Position numbers and translations under genes: made by a program. Below, piece after piece: positions 53,360 through 62,569 of a stretch of 64,000 bases of DNA (the first letter of the stretch is position 1; every line of letters begins with the position of its first letter). This DNA comes from Sideroxydans sp. GTDB lineage: Bacteria; Pseudomonadota; Gammaproteobacteria; Burkholderiales; Gallionellaceae. The stretch covers positions 21,906 through 85,905 of the forward strand of contig WGNQ01000013.1 in NCBI GenBank assembly GCA_016124455.1, read 5' to 3'. Under the pieces are notes generated by a model. That model searched no databases, was not told the DNA's origin, and was given only the letters and a program-made list of their open reading frames with translations.

Positions 53360-54556
53360 CTATAAGGACAAAACCTTTTCTGCCAAGGTCTGCCCGATTG
53401 ACAAAGATGCTGTGGCCGCTGGTGAAGGTGCGTTGCAGACTTGAATTACGTTGCCTCTGATACGAATATCGAAATCGTCGAGCAAGCTCCCATCCCGGGC
53501 GCATGCTTGGGCCCGAATGCCCGCCCCTCCCGGTTCAAGATGCTCCTCGAGTAATTCGGGGACGAGTTTTTGCAACGCGCTCACAAAGGCCGTCTTGCTG
53601 ATTGACCGATAAAACTCACCCAGTTCGGTTCGCCAATATTTGCCTGTGACCTTGTAGAACCCTGGCCAGGTAAGAGCCTCCCAAGTGTCGCGCAGATTGA
53701 AATCTGTCTTGCGATAGGCTTCACGCCCAAAGGCGAAAACAGCATTGGGACCACACTCCACACCACCGCCGATCATACGGGTAAAGTGAACACCAAGAAA
53801 TGGGAAGGCCGGGTCGGGTACCGGATAAATCAGGTGATTCACCAAATGAGGTGCTGACTTTTTGAGTTTATAATATTCACCGCGAAATGGCAGGATGCGC
53901 AACGGCAAATCCGGCTCGGTCGAACGAGCCAAATAATCCGATTGAAGTCCGGCACAGACGACCGCAGCCTTTGCTGTGTACGTACCTGATTCGCCGATCA
54001 CCTCGACATGCTTGTCACCTTGATGGATACTCTGAACACATTGGCCGAGGATAATTTCAGCCCCTTGGATTATCAATTTTTCCGCGTATTTTCGAGCTAC
54101 CGTGCCGTAATCCACTATGCCCGTCTGAGGAACATAAAGGCCCCTAACACCTCTGCAATTGGGCTCAATTTCATGAATTTCCTCGGGCCGCAAAAATCTG
54201 AGTCCTTCGAGTCCATTTGCCACGCCACGGCGATACAACTCTTCCAGATTTGGCAACTCTGCATCACGGGTCGCGACTACGATTTTTCCACATATTTCAT
54301 GCGGGATCGACTCCTGTCTGCAAAACGTGAGTAGCTGCTCATATCCCTTACGACAATTCACGGCCTTAAGCGATCCGGGTTTGTAATAAAGCCCCGAGTG
54401 AATCACCCCACTGTTGTGACCTGTTTGATGTTGCGCCAGATCAGATTCTTTTTCGATAAGCACTAGACGCGCGCCCGGACGGGCTTCCAATATGCGTAGC
54501 GCAGTGGCCAAACCAACAATCCCGCCGCCAACGATGATGAACTCATTTTTTATCAT
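53360..54556 (-). CDS. lhgO: L-2-hydroxyglutarate oxidase-like FAD enzyme
   Basis: This 398-residue protein is an FAD-dependent DAO-fold enzyme: 'FIIVGGGIVGLATALRILE' (FAD binding), 'LAQHQTGHNSGVIHSGLYY', 'FPFLGVHFTRMIGGGVECGP' and the C-terminal 'CNAPSPAATASLSIG'. These match LhgO, which oxidises L-2-hydroxyglutarate. ATG at 54556 overlaps the rfbD stop as ATGA. Its place between rfbD and wzm is unexpected for a carbon-metabolism gene; it may have been captured by the cluster or have a sugar-acid substrate. Confidence 0.88.
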   Translation of the reverse strand: MIKNEFIIVGGGIVGLATALRILEARPGARLVLIEKESDLAQHQTGHNSGVIHSGLYYKPGSLKAVNCRKGYEQLLTFCRQESIPHEICGKIVVATRDAELPNLEELYRRGVANGLEGLRFLRPEEIHEIEPNCRGVRGLYVPQTGIVDYGTVARKYAEKLIIQGAEIILGQCVQSIHQGDKHVEVIGESGTYTAKAAVVCAGLQSDYLARSTEPDLPLRILPFRGEYYKLKKSAPHLVNHLIYPVPDPAFPFLGVHFTRMIGGGVECGPNAVFAFGREAYRKTDFNLRDTWEALTWPGFYKVTGKYWRTELGEFYRSISKTAFVSALQKLVPELLEEHLEPGGAGIRAQACARDGSLLDDFDIRIRGNVIQVCNAPSPAATASLSIGQTLAEKVLSL

Positions 54557-55467
54557 GCGCGATCCTGTGTTGACGAACCCCGATGCAGATCTTTTTGCAT
54601 GCATAGTTGTAAATTTTCATCCCAATTTCCTGCAGCCAAACCAAATACACTCGCCAGCCTATCGTTAGATAGCACGGAGTTCATAGGTCGTTTGGCTGGA
54701 GTCGGGTATTCACGTGTAGCGACAGGCACAAGTTGTGGGCTGGGTCGTATGCCAGCCATACGTAATATTTCTGCAGCAAAGCCAAACCATGAAGTGTTGC
54801 CGCACGAGGTAAGATGATAGGTGCCGGGCGCATCTTTGATAGCATTTTTATTAGCGCTAGGGGCATAAATCTGCGCCAAAATAAGCGCGGTAATTTCCCC
54901 TACGGAGCGGCTCCAGGTTGGTGCTCCGACCTGGTCATCCACAACGCGTAATTCATCGCGCTCTTTGGCCAGGCGCAACATGGTCAACATGAAATTACGT
55001 CCGCGCGCGCCATACACCCAGCTGGTACGCAAGATCAGGTGTTTGCCGCCCACTGCACGCACTGCCTCCTCACCAGCCAGTTTGGTCTTGCCGTAAATAT
55101 TCTGCGGGTTCGGCTCGTCGGTTTCCAGGTAGGGCTCCTGTTTGTTGCCGTCGAACACATAATCGGTAGAATAATGCACCAGCCAAGCATTGAGGCGAGC
55201 CGCCTCTTCAGCCAATATGCCGGGGGCAATACCGTTTACCGCGTGCGCCAGTTCCGGCTCGCTCTCGGCTTTGTCCACATTAGTATAGGCTGCCGGATTG
55301 ACGATAATATGCGGCGCGATGTCTCGTACCTTCTTGCGTATGGCATCCTGGTCGGCCAGGTTGAGTTGATCCGAGCCAAGAGCAACCACCCTGCCCAGCG
55401 GGGCCAAGGTACGCTGCAATTCCCATCCGACCTGGCCGTTCTTGCCGGTCAGCAGGATGGTTCTCAT
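54553..55467 (-). CDS. rfbD: dTDP-4-dehydrorhamnose reductase
   Basis: This 304-residue SDR has the RmlD pattern: 'ILLTGKNGQVGWELQR', 'VNPAAYTNVDKAESEPE', 'YSTDYVFDGNKQEPY' and 'YGKTKLAGEEAV'. It completes dTDP-L-rhamnose synthesis by reducing dTDP-4-keto-L-rhamnose with NAD(P)H. ATG at 55467 overlaps the rfbC stop. Its order rfbB-rfbA-rfbC-rfbD is the common operon arrangement. Confidence 0.95.
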   Translation of the reverse strand: MRTILLTGKNGQVGWELQRTLAPLGRVVALGSDQLNLADQDAIRKKVRDIAPHIIVNPAAYTNVDKAESEPELAHAVNGIAPGILAEEAARLNAWLVHYSTDYVFDGNKQEPYLETDEPNPQNIYGKTKLAGEEAVRAVGGKHLILRTSWVYGARGRNFMLTMLRLAKERDELRVVDDQVGAPTWSRSVGEITALILAQIYAPSANKNAIKDAPGTYHLTSCGNTSWFGFAAEILRMAGIRPSPQLVPVATREYPTPAKRPMNSVLSNDRLASVFGLAAGNWDENLQLCMQKDLHRGSSTQDRA

Positions 55468-56009
55468 GCAAAGACCTCTGCTTCCCGGAAAAGCACTCCG
55501 ACCCGATCTTTGGCAGACAGCACAGGCTCGCCCGACATCTGCCAATCTATGGCTAATTCGGGATCATCCCAGCGAATGCAACGCTCGTGTTCCGGCGCCC
55601 AGTAATCCGTGGTCTTGTACAGGAATTCCGCATATTCGGACAGCACGACAAAGCCGTGGGCAAAGCCCTCGGGAATCCACAGCATTTTTTTGTTCTCGGC
55701 GGACATATACAAACCGAAAGACTTGCCGAAAGTTGGAGAGCTGCGGCGAATGTCCACCGCCACATCGTAGACCTCGCCCACCACCACGCGCACTAGCTTT
55801 CCTTGCGGCCGCTGGATCTGGTAATGCAGACCGCGCAACACATTGCGCGCGGAACACGAGTGGTTGTCCTGAACAAATGTCTTCTTCACGCCCGTCAATT
55901 CTTCAAACTGACGCTGGTTGAAGCTTTCAAAGAAAAACCCGCGAGCATCGCCCCAAACCTTGGGGTTAATCACCAGCAGGCCCTGCAATGACGTTTCTAC
56001 TATTTGCAC
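55464..56009 (-). CDS. rfbC: dTDP-4-dehydrorhamnose 3,5-epimerase
   Basis: This 181-residue cupin has 'ARGFFFESFNQRQFEEL', 'QDNHSCSARNVLRGLHYQ' (catalytic His), 'YDVAVDIRRSSPTFG' and 'IPEGFAHGFVVLS', the classical RmlC sequence. It epimerises C3 and C5 of dTDP-4-keto-6-deoxyglucose. It is the better-conserved of the two RmlC-like proteins in the window. Confidence 0.96.
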   Translation of the reverse strand: MQIVETSLQGLLVINPKVWGDARGFFFESFNQRQFEELTGVKKTFVQDNHSCSARNVLRGLHYQIQRPQGKLVRVVVGEVYDVAVDIRRSSPTFGKSFGLYMSAENKKMLWIPEGFAHGFVVLSEYAEFLYKTTDYWAPEHERCIRWDDPELAIDWQMSGEPVLSAKDRVGVLFREAEVFA

Positions 56010-56010
56010 T

Positions 56011-56883
56011 TTATTTGCCTTGTTTCAACATGCGCAACAAATACTCACCATAGCCATTCTTGGCCATCGGCTCGGCCAGACTTAGCAATTGTTCAGCATC
56101 AACATAGCCCTTGTGATAAGCAATTTCTTCCGGACATGCAATCTTCAACCCTTGCCGCTTTTCCAGAGTCTGGATGAACAGTGAGGCTTCAAGCAGCGAT
56201 TCGTGCGTACCCGTATCCAGCCAGGCGTAGCCCCGCCCCATCAGTTGTACATCCAGATCGCCGCGCTTGAGGTAAGCCCGATTGACGTCGGTGATTTCCA
56301 GTTCGCCGCGCGCGGAAGGTTTAGTTGATTTTGCGATTTCAATCACGTCATTGTCGTAAAAATACAGCCCGGTCACGGCATAGCTCGACTTGGGATTGGC
56401 GGGTTTCTCTTCCAAGCTGATTGCGCGCCCATCGGCGTCGAATTCGACCACGCCGTAACGCTCCGGGTCCTGTACGTGGTAAGCAAATACCGTTCCTCCG
56501 CTTTGTTTGCTTGCTGCTGAATGAAGCAGGCGTTCGATGTCACTGCCGTGGAAAATGTTGTCGCCCAGCACCAGTGAGCAGCCATCATTGCCGATGAAAT
56601 TTTCGCCGATGATGAATGCCTGAGCCAAGCCATCCGGCGAAGGTTGCTCGGCATAACTGAAATTCATCCCCCACTGCGATCCATCGCCCAGTAACTGGGT
56701 AAAGCGCGAAAGGTCTTGCGGAGTAGAGATAATCAGCACGTCGCGAATCCCGGCCAGCATCAACACAGACAGCGGGTAATACACCATTGGCTTGTCATAG
56801 ACCGGCAGCAGCTGCTTGGAGACCGCCTGAGTCACCGGGTAAAGTCGCGTGCCGGTGCCGCCAGCCAGGATGATGCCTTTCAT
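56011..56883 (-). CDS. rfbA: Glucose-1-phosphate thymidylyltransferase
   Basis: This 290-residue protein shows '[19 protein letters not shown]', '[19 protein letters not shown]', '[18 protein letters not shown]' and 'LGDNIFHG', all diagnostic for RmlA. It makes dTDP-glucose from dTTP and glucose-1-phosphate and is the entry step to rhamnose. It overlaps rfbB by 4 bases. Confidence 0.97.
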   Translation of the reverse strand: MKGIILAGGTGTRLYPVTQAVSKQLLPVYDKPMVYYPLSVLMLAGIRDVLIISTPQDLSRFTQLLGDGSQWGMNFSYAEQPSPDGLAQAFIIGENFIGNDGCSLVLGDNIFHGSDIERLLHSAASKQSGGTVFAYHVQDPERYGVVEFDADGRAISLEEKPANPKSSYAVTGLYFYDNDVIEIAKSTKPSARGELEITDVNRAYLKRGDLDVQLMGRGYAWLDTGTHESLLEASLFIQTLEKRQGLKIACPEEIAYHKGYVDAEQLLSLAEPMAKNGYGEYLLRMLKQGK

Positions 56884-57947
56884 TGCGCCCTCCGATCCTG
56901 ATAATTTTCACCTATCCATTGCTGGTATTCGCCGCTGGTTACCTTGCTCACCCATGCACTGTTGGCCAGGTACCATTCGACTGTTTTGCGCAGCCCGCTC
57001 TCAAAATTCTCGCTCGGCTTCCAGCCTAGCTCACGCTCGATCTTGCCGGCATCAATTGCATAACGCTGGTCGTGCCCCGGACGATCCGCCACGAAAGAGA
57101 TCAGGCGCTCGTGCGGTGCCGTTTGCGGATGCAGTTCGTCAAGCAAGGCGCAAATGGCGCGCACCACTTCGAGGTTGGTTTTTTCGTTCCGGCCGCCGAT
57201 ATTGTAGGACTCACCCAGCTCGCCGAACTCCAGCACCCGCAACAGCGCGCGCGCGTGGTCTTCCACATACAGCCAGTCGCGGATGTTGTCGCCCTTGCCG
57301 TAGATTGGTAACGGCTTGCCGTCGAGCGCGTTCAGGATCATCAACGGGATCAATTTTTCCGGAAAATGGTATGGGCCGTAGTTGTTCGAGCAGTTGCTCA
57401 TCACCACCGGCAGGCCGTAAGTGTGATGCCAAGCTCGCACCAGATGGTCGGAAGAAGCCTTGCTCGCAGAATAGGGCGAATTCGGCTGGTAGGCCGTTTC
57501 CTCGGTAAAGAGCCCTTGCTTGCCCAGACTGCCGTAGACTTCGTCGGTAGAAATGTGGTGAAAACGGAACGCTTGCTTGCGTGCACCATCCAGTCCGCTC
57601 CAATAGTTGCGCGCCGCCTCCAGCAAGGTGTAGGTACCAACAATATTAGTTTCGATGAATGCCGCAGGACCACTGATTGAGCGATCCACATGCGACTCTG
57701 CCGCCAAGTGCATCACCGCATCCGGCTGATGTTCGGCAAATATCCGCGTCACTTCTACCACATCGCAAATGTCGGCATGCTCAAAGCGATATTGCGGGCT
57801 GCTGGCGATAGACTCGAGGGACAATAGATTGCCGGCGTAAGTCAGCTTGTCCAGATTGACTACCGAATAGCTGGCTTCATCTATCATCAGGCGGATGACC
57901 GCCGATCCGATGAATCCCGCTCCTCCGGTAACCAGTATTTTCTTCAT
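56880..57947 (-). CDS. rfbB: dTDP-glucose 4,6-dehydratase
   Basis: This 355-residue SDR has '[18 protein letters not shown]', '[12 protein letters not shown]', '[13 protein letters not shown]' (TDE catalytic set) and '[17 protein letters not shown]' (YxxxK). It converts dTDP-glucose to dTDP-4-keto-6-deoxyglucose. It is the first gene of the rhamnose group; a gap of 41 bases separates it from waaA on the same strand. Confidence 0.97.
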   Translation of the reverse strand: MKKILVTGGAGFIGSAVIRLMIDEASYSVVNLDKLTYAGNLLSLESIASSPQYRFEHADICDVVEVTRIFAEHQPDAVMHLAAESHVDRSISGPAAFIETNIVGTYTLLEAARNYWSGLDGARKQAFRFHHISTDEVYGSLGKQGLFTEETAYQPNSPYSASKASSDHLVRAWHHTYGLPVVMSNCSNNYGPYHFPEKLIPLMILNALDGKPLPIYGKGDNIRDWLYVEDHARALLRVLEFGELGESYNIGGRNEKTNLEVVRAICALLDELHPQTAPHERLISFVADRPGHDQRYAIDAGKIERELGWKPSENFESGLRKTVEWYLANSAWVSKVTSGEYQQWIGENYQDRRAQ

Positions 57948-57988
57948 CTATGTATGAACCCCTAAAATTGCGAAGGAGATTTTACCGG

Positions 57989-59251
57989 TTATTTGCTCAA
58001 TAAACGAACAATGAATTCCAGCGCCCGCTCGGTGGCTCCCTGCTCCATTCTCACAAAGTCCAATCCTGATCGCCCCATTGCAGCAAGCCGTTGCGGTTCA
58101 GCAAACAGCATCTGCAAATTTTCCACCAACTCGTTTGAATCGGCTACAGAGGTTGCCGCACCGCGTCCGACGGCCCGATTGCTTGCCTCGGCAAAATTAT
58201 AGGTATGCGGCCCGATCAGGACCGGCTTGCCTGCGGCACAGGCCTCGATCAGGTTCTGGCCGCCGAATGGCAGCAGGCTGCCGCCGACAAAGGCAACATC
58301 ACAGGCTGCATAGTAGGCAAACATCTCGCCCATGCTGTCCCCGAGCACAACGCGCGTTTCAAGCGTGGCGGCCTGTTCGTCGCTCCTGCGCACAAAGCTG
58401 ATGTTGCGCTGGCCGAGTAATGCGGCAATTTCGCCAAACCGCTGTGGATGGCGCGGCACGATGACTGTGAGCAGGCCGGGGATATCCAGCCGCTCGAGCA
58501 TATCCAGCAGCAATACTTCTTCGCCCTCGCGCGTGCTGGCGGCCAGGAAAACCTTGCGGTCTGCACCGAAACGCTGGCGCAGGATTTTCCCCAGTTCCAG
58601 CATTTCCACCGGCGGCTCAATGTCGAACTTGAGGTTACCCATTACCGAGACTTCCACCGCGCCCAGTTCCTGCAAGCGCTCGGCATCCACCGGGGTCTGC
58701 GCCGCAATGGCACTGAGTTCGCGCAGCGCCAGCCGGGCCAGCTTCGGATAGCGCGCATACCGTCTTGCCGACTTTTCGGACAAGCGGGCATTCAGCAATA
58801 GCAACGGAACCTGCCCGGCATGACAGGCATGGATCAGGTTTGGCCAGATTTCCGTTTCCATCAAGACACCGACAGCAGGCCGGAACTGCTTCAGGAACCT
58901 GTCGACGGCAAACGAGTAGTCATAGGGCAAATAGACCCGCCGCACATCCTCGCCATAAAGACGTTCGCTTTCCGCGCGCCCGGTCGGCGTGGTATGGGTA
59001 AGCAGCAGCTGGTGCCCGGGATAGGTTTCGCGCAGTTTCTTCACCAACGTTGCAACCGCACGTGTTTCACCGACGGACACGGTATGCAGCCAGATGACCG
59101 GCTTGTCGGTATGCACCCGATAAAAACCGAAGCGTTCCGGCACATGTTCCAGATATTCCGGCTGCTTGCGGGCACGCCACAGGAGGTGGAAGAAAATATA
59201 GGGCAGCAGCAGCCATAACAGGAGGCTGTAAAAAATACGCGGCCTATTCAT
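57989..59251 (-). CDS. waaA: Kdo transferase WaaA
   Basis: The 420-residue protein has one N-terminal membrane anchor and the WaaA motifs 'WLHTVSVGETRA', 'METEIWPNLIHAC', 'LLLNARLSEKSARRYAR', 'FVGGSLLPFGGQNLIEACA' and 'GPHTYNFAEAS'. It adds Kdo to lipid IVA, the first core step of LPS. ATG at 59251 restores the usual membrane start and overlaps waaC by 8 bases. The enzyme usually is bifunctional in Gram-negatives with two Kdo residues. Confidence 0.96.
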   Translation of the reverse strand: MNRPRIFYSLLLWLLLPYIFFHLLWRARKQPEYLEHVPERFGFYRVHTDKPVIWLHTVSVGETRAVATLVKKLRETYPGHQLLLTHTTPTGRAESERLYGEDVRRVYLPYDYSFAVDRFLKQFRPAVGVLMETEIWPNLIHACHAGQVPLLLLNARLSEKSARRYARYPKLARLALRELSAIAAQTPVDAERLQELGAVEVSVMGNLKFDIEPPVEMLELGKILRQRFGADRKVFLAASTREGEEVLLLDMLERLDIPGLLTVIVPRHPQRFGEIAALLGQRNISFVRRSDEQAATLETRVVLGDSMGEMFAYYAACDVAFVGGSLLPFGGQNLIEACAAGKPVLIGPHTYNFAEASNRAVGRGAATSVADSNELVENLQMLFAEPQRLAAMGRSGLDFVRMEQGATERALEFIVRLLSK

Positions 59252-60203
59252 CGAAGCCCACGCGCCCGATGGCATTGATCACGTCGTCCACGGAAGGCGA
59301 CTTTCCGGTGCCCCCCAGGTTGACCGCGCGCGGGCCGGCATAAAGCCCGGTCAGCCCGGGCTCGGTTGCCACGTAGATCCCCACGGTCGGCTTGTTCAAT
59401 GCCGCCGCCAGATGGCTCAACCCGGTATCCACGCCGACCACGAACCGTGCGCCCCCAATGGCCGCCGCCGCCTCGCCCAGCATCAGCTGCGGCGGGCAAA
59501 CCGCATCCGGAATGGCCTGCGCCAACCGCTTGCTGCGCGCCTGCTCGACCGCATTACCCCACGGCAACACGACACACACCCCGTACTGCTGCCGCAACCG
59601 GTTTCCCAATGCAATCCATTTCTGCTCGTCCCACAGCTTGTCGTCACGGCTGGTGGCATGCAGGAAAATCGCATATGCCTCCTGCGGCCTCCACGGCAAT
59701 GCCATGTCAGGCGCATGAATACCATAGTCCGGCGCACCCTGTGGCACGTAGCCGAATACCTTGCCGGCCAGCTGGCGATTGCGCTCGACCGCATGCTGCG
59801 TCTTCTGCACCTCAAATGTATGGCGATAAAACAGGCTGGCCAGCGGCTCGCGCGCACTGTTCCAGTTATAGCCATAGCTTTCGGCCCTGGCACAACCGGT
59901 AACCAGGGCGCTTTTCAACAAACCCTGGGTATCCAGCACATAATCGTAGTGGCTCGCGCGCAGTTCCCGGCATAGCGACTTCATCTCACTCCGGGACTGC
60001 CAGAACGTCTTGCGCCAGCGGCGGATGGCGACGGGAATGGCCTTGTCCACCAGCGGATGCAATGCAGGCAGGGCCGCGAAGTTTTCTTCCACTGCCCAAT
60101 CTATTTGCGCATCGGTAACGTAACGACCAATGTCGGAGACAACCGGCAGGTTATGCAGCACGTCGCCCATCGAGGAGGTTTTAACTAAAAGGATGCGGGG
60201 CAT
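59244..60203 (-). CDS. waaC: LPS heptosyltransferase I
   Basis: This 319-residue GT9 protein has 'ILLVKTSSMGDVLHNLP' (N-terminal signature of WaaC), 'YVLDTQGLLKSALV', 'FLHATSRDDKLWDEQKW' and 'FVVGVDTGLSHLAAALNKP'. It transfers the first heptose from ADP-heptose onto Kdo, so this organism should have a full ADP-heptose route. It overlaps waaA by 8 bases. Confidence 0.96.
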   Translation of the reverse strand: MPRILLVKTSSMGDVLHNLPVVSDIGRYVTDAQIDWAVEENFAALPALHPLVDKAIPVAIRRWRKTFWQSRSEMKSLCRELRASHYDYVLDTQGLLKSALVTGCARAESYGYNWNSAREPLASLFYRHTFEVQKTQHAVERNRQLAGKVFGYVPQGAPDYGIHAPDMALPWRPQEAYAIFLHATSRDDKLWDEQKWIALGNRLRQQYGVCVVLPWGNAVEQARSKRLAQAIPDAVCPPQLMLGEAAAAIGGARFVVGVDTGLSHLAAALNKPTVGIYVATEPGLTGLYAGPRAVNLGGTGKSPSVDDVINAIGRVGFDE

Positions 60204-60281
60204 GAAGGGGTTATCGTATGTTTTCCGGAACGCGAGCCGTTCCTCCCGCCGTTCGCGAAGAATGACGGTGCCGTCACCCAG

Positions 60282-60309
60282 AGAATACCTGATTAAACTA
60301 TGGAATCAA
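60282..60309 (-). promoter_or_regulatory. Candidate waaC promoter
   Basis: On the minus strand TTGATT (60304-60309) and TATTCT (60282-60287) are 16 bases apart, 79 bases before the waaC ATG. This would drive the waaC-waaA genes and possibly rfbBACD beyond them. Confidence 0.35.
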
Positions 60310-60322
60310 AGTTGTCAGCGCG

Positions 60323-60342
60323 CCGGCCGGCTGAGCGGCCGG
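60323..60342 (-). terminator. GC-rich hairpin after tolC
   Basis: A 7-bp stem of CCGGCCG and CGGCCGG with a 6-base loop lies 15 bases after the tolC stop. No U-run follows, so intrinsic termination would be weak. Confidence 0.35.
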
Positions 60343-60357
60343 TCGTGAACAACCCGA

Positions 60358-61695
60358 TTAATACAGCGCCTTGTTGACTCCCGCGAGGTCGTCTTCGCTC
60401 AACGTACCCACGGCTGCTTTCAGCTGCAATTCGCTGAGCAGGTAAGTGTATTCAGCCTGGTAAAGGTCGCGGCGGGTGGAATATAACTGCTGCTGCGCGT
60501 TCAGTACGTCGAGGTTGGTGCGCACGCCGACTTCCTGGCCGAGCTTGCTGGCCTCGAGCAGGCTTTCACTGGATTTCAGCGCCTGCTGCAGCGCCTTGAC
60601 CTGGGCCATGCCGTTAACCACGCCGAGATAGGCCTGACGGGTTTCCGTAGCGGTGCTGCGCCGCGCATTTTCCAGTTCGTCTTTGGCGCGGTCGCGGTTC
60701 GCTTCGGCTTCGCGCCATTTGGATTGCACCGCACCTCCCTGGAACAGCGGGACATTCAATTGCACGCCGACCGACTTGTTGCGGCTGTCGCTGCCCACAC
60801 CGTAGGTGCCACCATTGGCCGCGTTCTGGGAATAGTTGGCGACCAGGTCGAGGGTCGGGTAATGGCCGCCGCGATTGCGCGCTACTTCCTTGTCCGCGAG
60901 TTCCGCTGCCGCCTGTGCCACGGCAAGCTGCAGGTTACCCTGCTCCGCCTGCTCCACCCACTTTTCCATATCAGCGGGTTGTGGCCCCACCAGCTTGAAC
61001 TGCTTGCCCAGCTGGCGCAGGTCATCCGGCATTGCATTGGTCAATTGCTGCAGTTTGCGCTTCTTGATTTCCAGGTTGCTCCGCGCGGCAATTTCCTGGG
61101 CGCTCACCAGGTCATAACGTGATTGCGCCTCATGCGTATCGGTGATGGTCGCAGTACCTACCTCGAAATTGCGCTTGGCCTGTTCCAGTTGTTCGGAGAT
61201 CGCAGCTTTCTGCGCCTCGGCCAGTTCGACGCTGTCCTGCGCGATCAGCACATCGAAATAGGCTTGCGCCACGCGCAGGATCAGGTTGTTTTGCGCATCC
61301 TTGAATTGTGCATCGGCCTGCACCACCTGTAATTCGGATTCAGTATAGGCCACCCAGTTCTGCTGGCGGAACAGCGGCTGCACCAGTGTCACGCCATAGC
61401 CGTGGCTGTTGAACCGGAACTGGCCCTGCGGAAACGGCAGCGTAGCCGGCGCATTGCGGTAATTGACGGTGTCCTGATTGAAGGTGCTGTTGGCATTCAG
61501 GTTAATATTGGGCAGCAGCAGCGAACGCCCCTGCGGCAACTTTTCCAGCCCGGCCTGATGCGCGGAGACAGCTGCCGCGAAGACCGGATCCTGCGACTGC
61601 GCCGCATGATAGATCTGCAGCAGATCGGCCGCCTCAGCGGAAGAAACCACGCCCCATGCCGCCAACAATGTAACCAGCAATTTAGTCTTAGTCAT
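60358..61695 (-). CDS. tolC: TolC-family outer-membrane channel
   Basis: This 445-residue protein has a signal peptide ending 'SSAEA' and the repeated TolC architecture: 'YHAAQSQDPVFAAAVSAHQ' and 'LPNINLNANSTF' in the first half, 'NRGGHYPTLDLVANYSQ' and 'KDELENARRSTATETRQAY' in the second. TolC trimers form the outer-membrane tunnel for type I secretion and drug efflux. ATG at 61695 gives a proper signal peptide. The upstream promoter is overlapped by a palindrome. Confidence 0.94.
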   Translation of the reverse strand: MTKTKLLVTLLAAWGVVSSAEAADLLQIYHAAQSQDPVFAAAVSAHQAGLEKLPQGRSLLLPNINLNANSTFNQDTVNYRNAPATLPFPQGQFRFNSHGYGVTLVQPLFRQQNWVAYTESELQVVQADAQFKDAQNNLILRVAQAYFDVLIAQDSVELAEAQKAAISEQLEQAKRNFEVGTATITDTHEAQSRYDLVSAQEIAARSNLEIKKRKLQQLTNAMPDDLRQLGKQFKLVGPQPADMEKWVEQAEQGNLQLAVAQAAAELADKEVARNRGGHYPTLDLVANYSQNAANGGTYGVGSDSRNKSVGVQLNVPLFQGGAVQSKWREAEANRDRAKDELENARRSTATETRQAYLGVVNGMAQVKALQQALKSSESLLEASKLGQEVGVRTNLDVLNAQQQLYSTRRDLYQAEYTYLLSELQLKAAVGTLSEDDLAGVNKALY

Positions 61696-61715
61696 AGCCT
61701 GCGCACCACACATGA

Positions 61716-61735
61716 ATATTAGCAGTTGCTAATAT
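61716..61735 (-). promoter_or_regulatory. Perfect inverted repeat (candidate operator) at tolC promoter
   Basis: ATATTAGCA and TGCTAATAT, separated by GT, form a perfect 9-2-9 inverted repeat that overlaps the -10 box and probable transcription start of tolC. Such placement is typical of a repressor operator. The cognate regulator is not visible in the window. Confidence 0.55.
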
Positions 61736-61759
61736 ATACCTTGTTGGGGAAAGTTTCAA
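61731..61759 (-). promoter_or_regulatory. tolC promoter
   Basis: On the minus strand TTGAAA (61754-61759) and TATATT (61731-61736) are separated by exactly 17 bases, a strong sigma-70 match, starting 36 bases before the tolC ATG (61695). Confidence 0.6.
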
Positions 61760-61765
61760 CCTGCC

Positions 61766-61789
61766 GCCCGGCTCAGGCCCATGCCGGGC
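61766..61789 (-). terminator. Hairpin after pcm
   Basis: A 7-bp stem (GCCCGGC with GCCGGGC, 10-base loop) follows the pcm stop by 17 bases and lies just before the tolC -35 box. It has no U-run, so any termination would be partial. Confidence 0.35.
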
Positions 61790-61805
61790 CAGCTCAAGGC
61801 ATGGA

Positions 61806-62447
61806 TCAAAACACAAAGCGTTCCGGTTGTCGCGCATTCTGCAGTAGCGCGACGCTGGTTTCAAACAGCGTGGTGCGCTCGAACACGCCTGGCGCGATGC
61901 AGGTAACCAGCACGGCCTGCATGGCCGGCGCATCGCCGACAATGGCAAACAGCCGGCCACCTGGCTTCAGGCTGTTCTGGAAGTCCTCCGGCAATACCGG
62001 CACCGAACCGGTCAGGATGATCACATCATATGAGCCTTCCCAGCCTTGTGCGGCATCGCCCAGTTCCAGCTTCACATTGTCGATATGGTGTGCGGCCAGA
62101 TTTTTCTCCGCGAACGCATGCAACTCCGGCACGATCTCCACGCTGGTCACATGCGTCGCAAGACGCGACAGCAAAGCCGTCAGGTAACCGCTGCCCGTAC
62201 CCACTTCCAGCACACGATCCTCATTCCTGATCTGCGCTTCCTGCAGTGCGCGGGCTTCCAGCTTGGGCTGCCACATACGGGCGCCATGTCCAAGCGGGAT
62301 TTCAATATCCATAAAGGCCATCGATTGATGCTCGGGCGGCACAAACTGCTCACGCTTAACTTTTTTCAGCAAATCCAGAATGCGCATATCCAGCACATTC
62401 CACGGCCTGATCTGTTGCTCAATCATGTTGAAGCGCGTCAATTCCAT
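61806..62447 (-). CDS. pcm: Protein-L-isoaspartate O-methyltransferase-like
   Basis: This 213-residue SAM enzyme has 'QQIRPWNVLD', 'ALEARALQEAQIRNEDRVLE', 'VLEVGTGSGYLTALLSRLA' and 'YDVIILTGSVPVLPE', matching the Pcm/PIMT family that repairs isoaspartyl residues. In typical Pcm the 'GTGSGY' motif is followed by a 'Thr-Gly/Ala-Ala' loop; this one has 'LTGSVPVLP', seen in the betaproteobacterial branch. ATG at 62447 follows GGGAG by about 9 bases; the alternative at 62456 is too close to it. Divergent from thiC. Confidence 0.85.
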   Translation of the reverse strand: MELTRFNMIEQQIRPWNVLDMRILDLLKKVKREQFVPPEHQSMAFMDIEIPLGHGARMWQPKLEARALQEAQIRNEDRVLEVGTGSGYLTALLSRLATHVTSVEIVPELHAFAEKNLAAHHIDNVKLELGDAAQGWEGSYDVIILTGSVPVLPEDFQNSLKPGGRLFAIVGDAPAMQAVLVTCIAPGVFERTTLFETSVALLQNARQPERFVF

Positions 62448-62569
62448 ATTCTTCATCTCCCTCTGCTCCCGGGGCTGTGCCACCGTTATATTTGGCGGGC
62501 AGTATAGCAAGGCCACCTGTTTCGCTCAACGCTCGCCACCAGCTTGCTTTGCGGGCGGCTTTACAGTAC

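Noticed and set aside
15941..57947. JUMPstart/ops element for RfaH control of the polysaccharide locus
   Set aside because: I looked for GGCGGTAG-like ops sequences in the gaps before the glycan genes and saw none.
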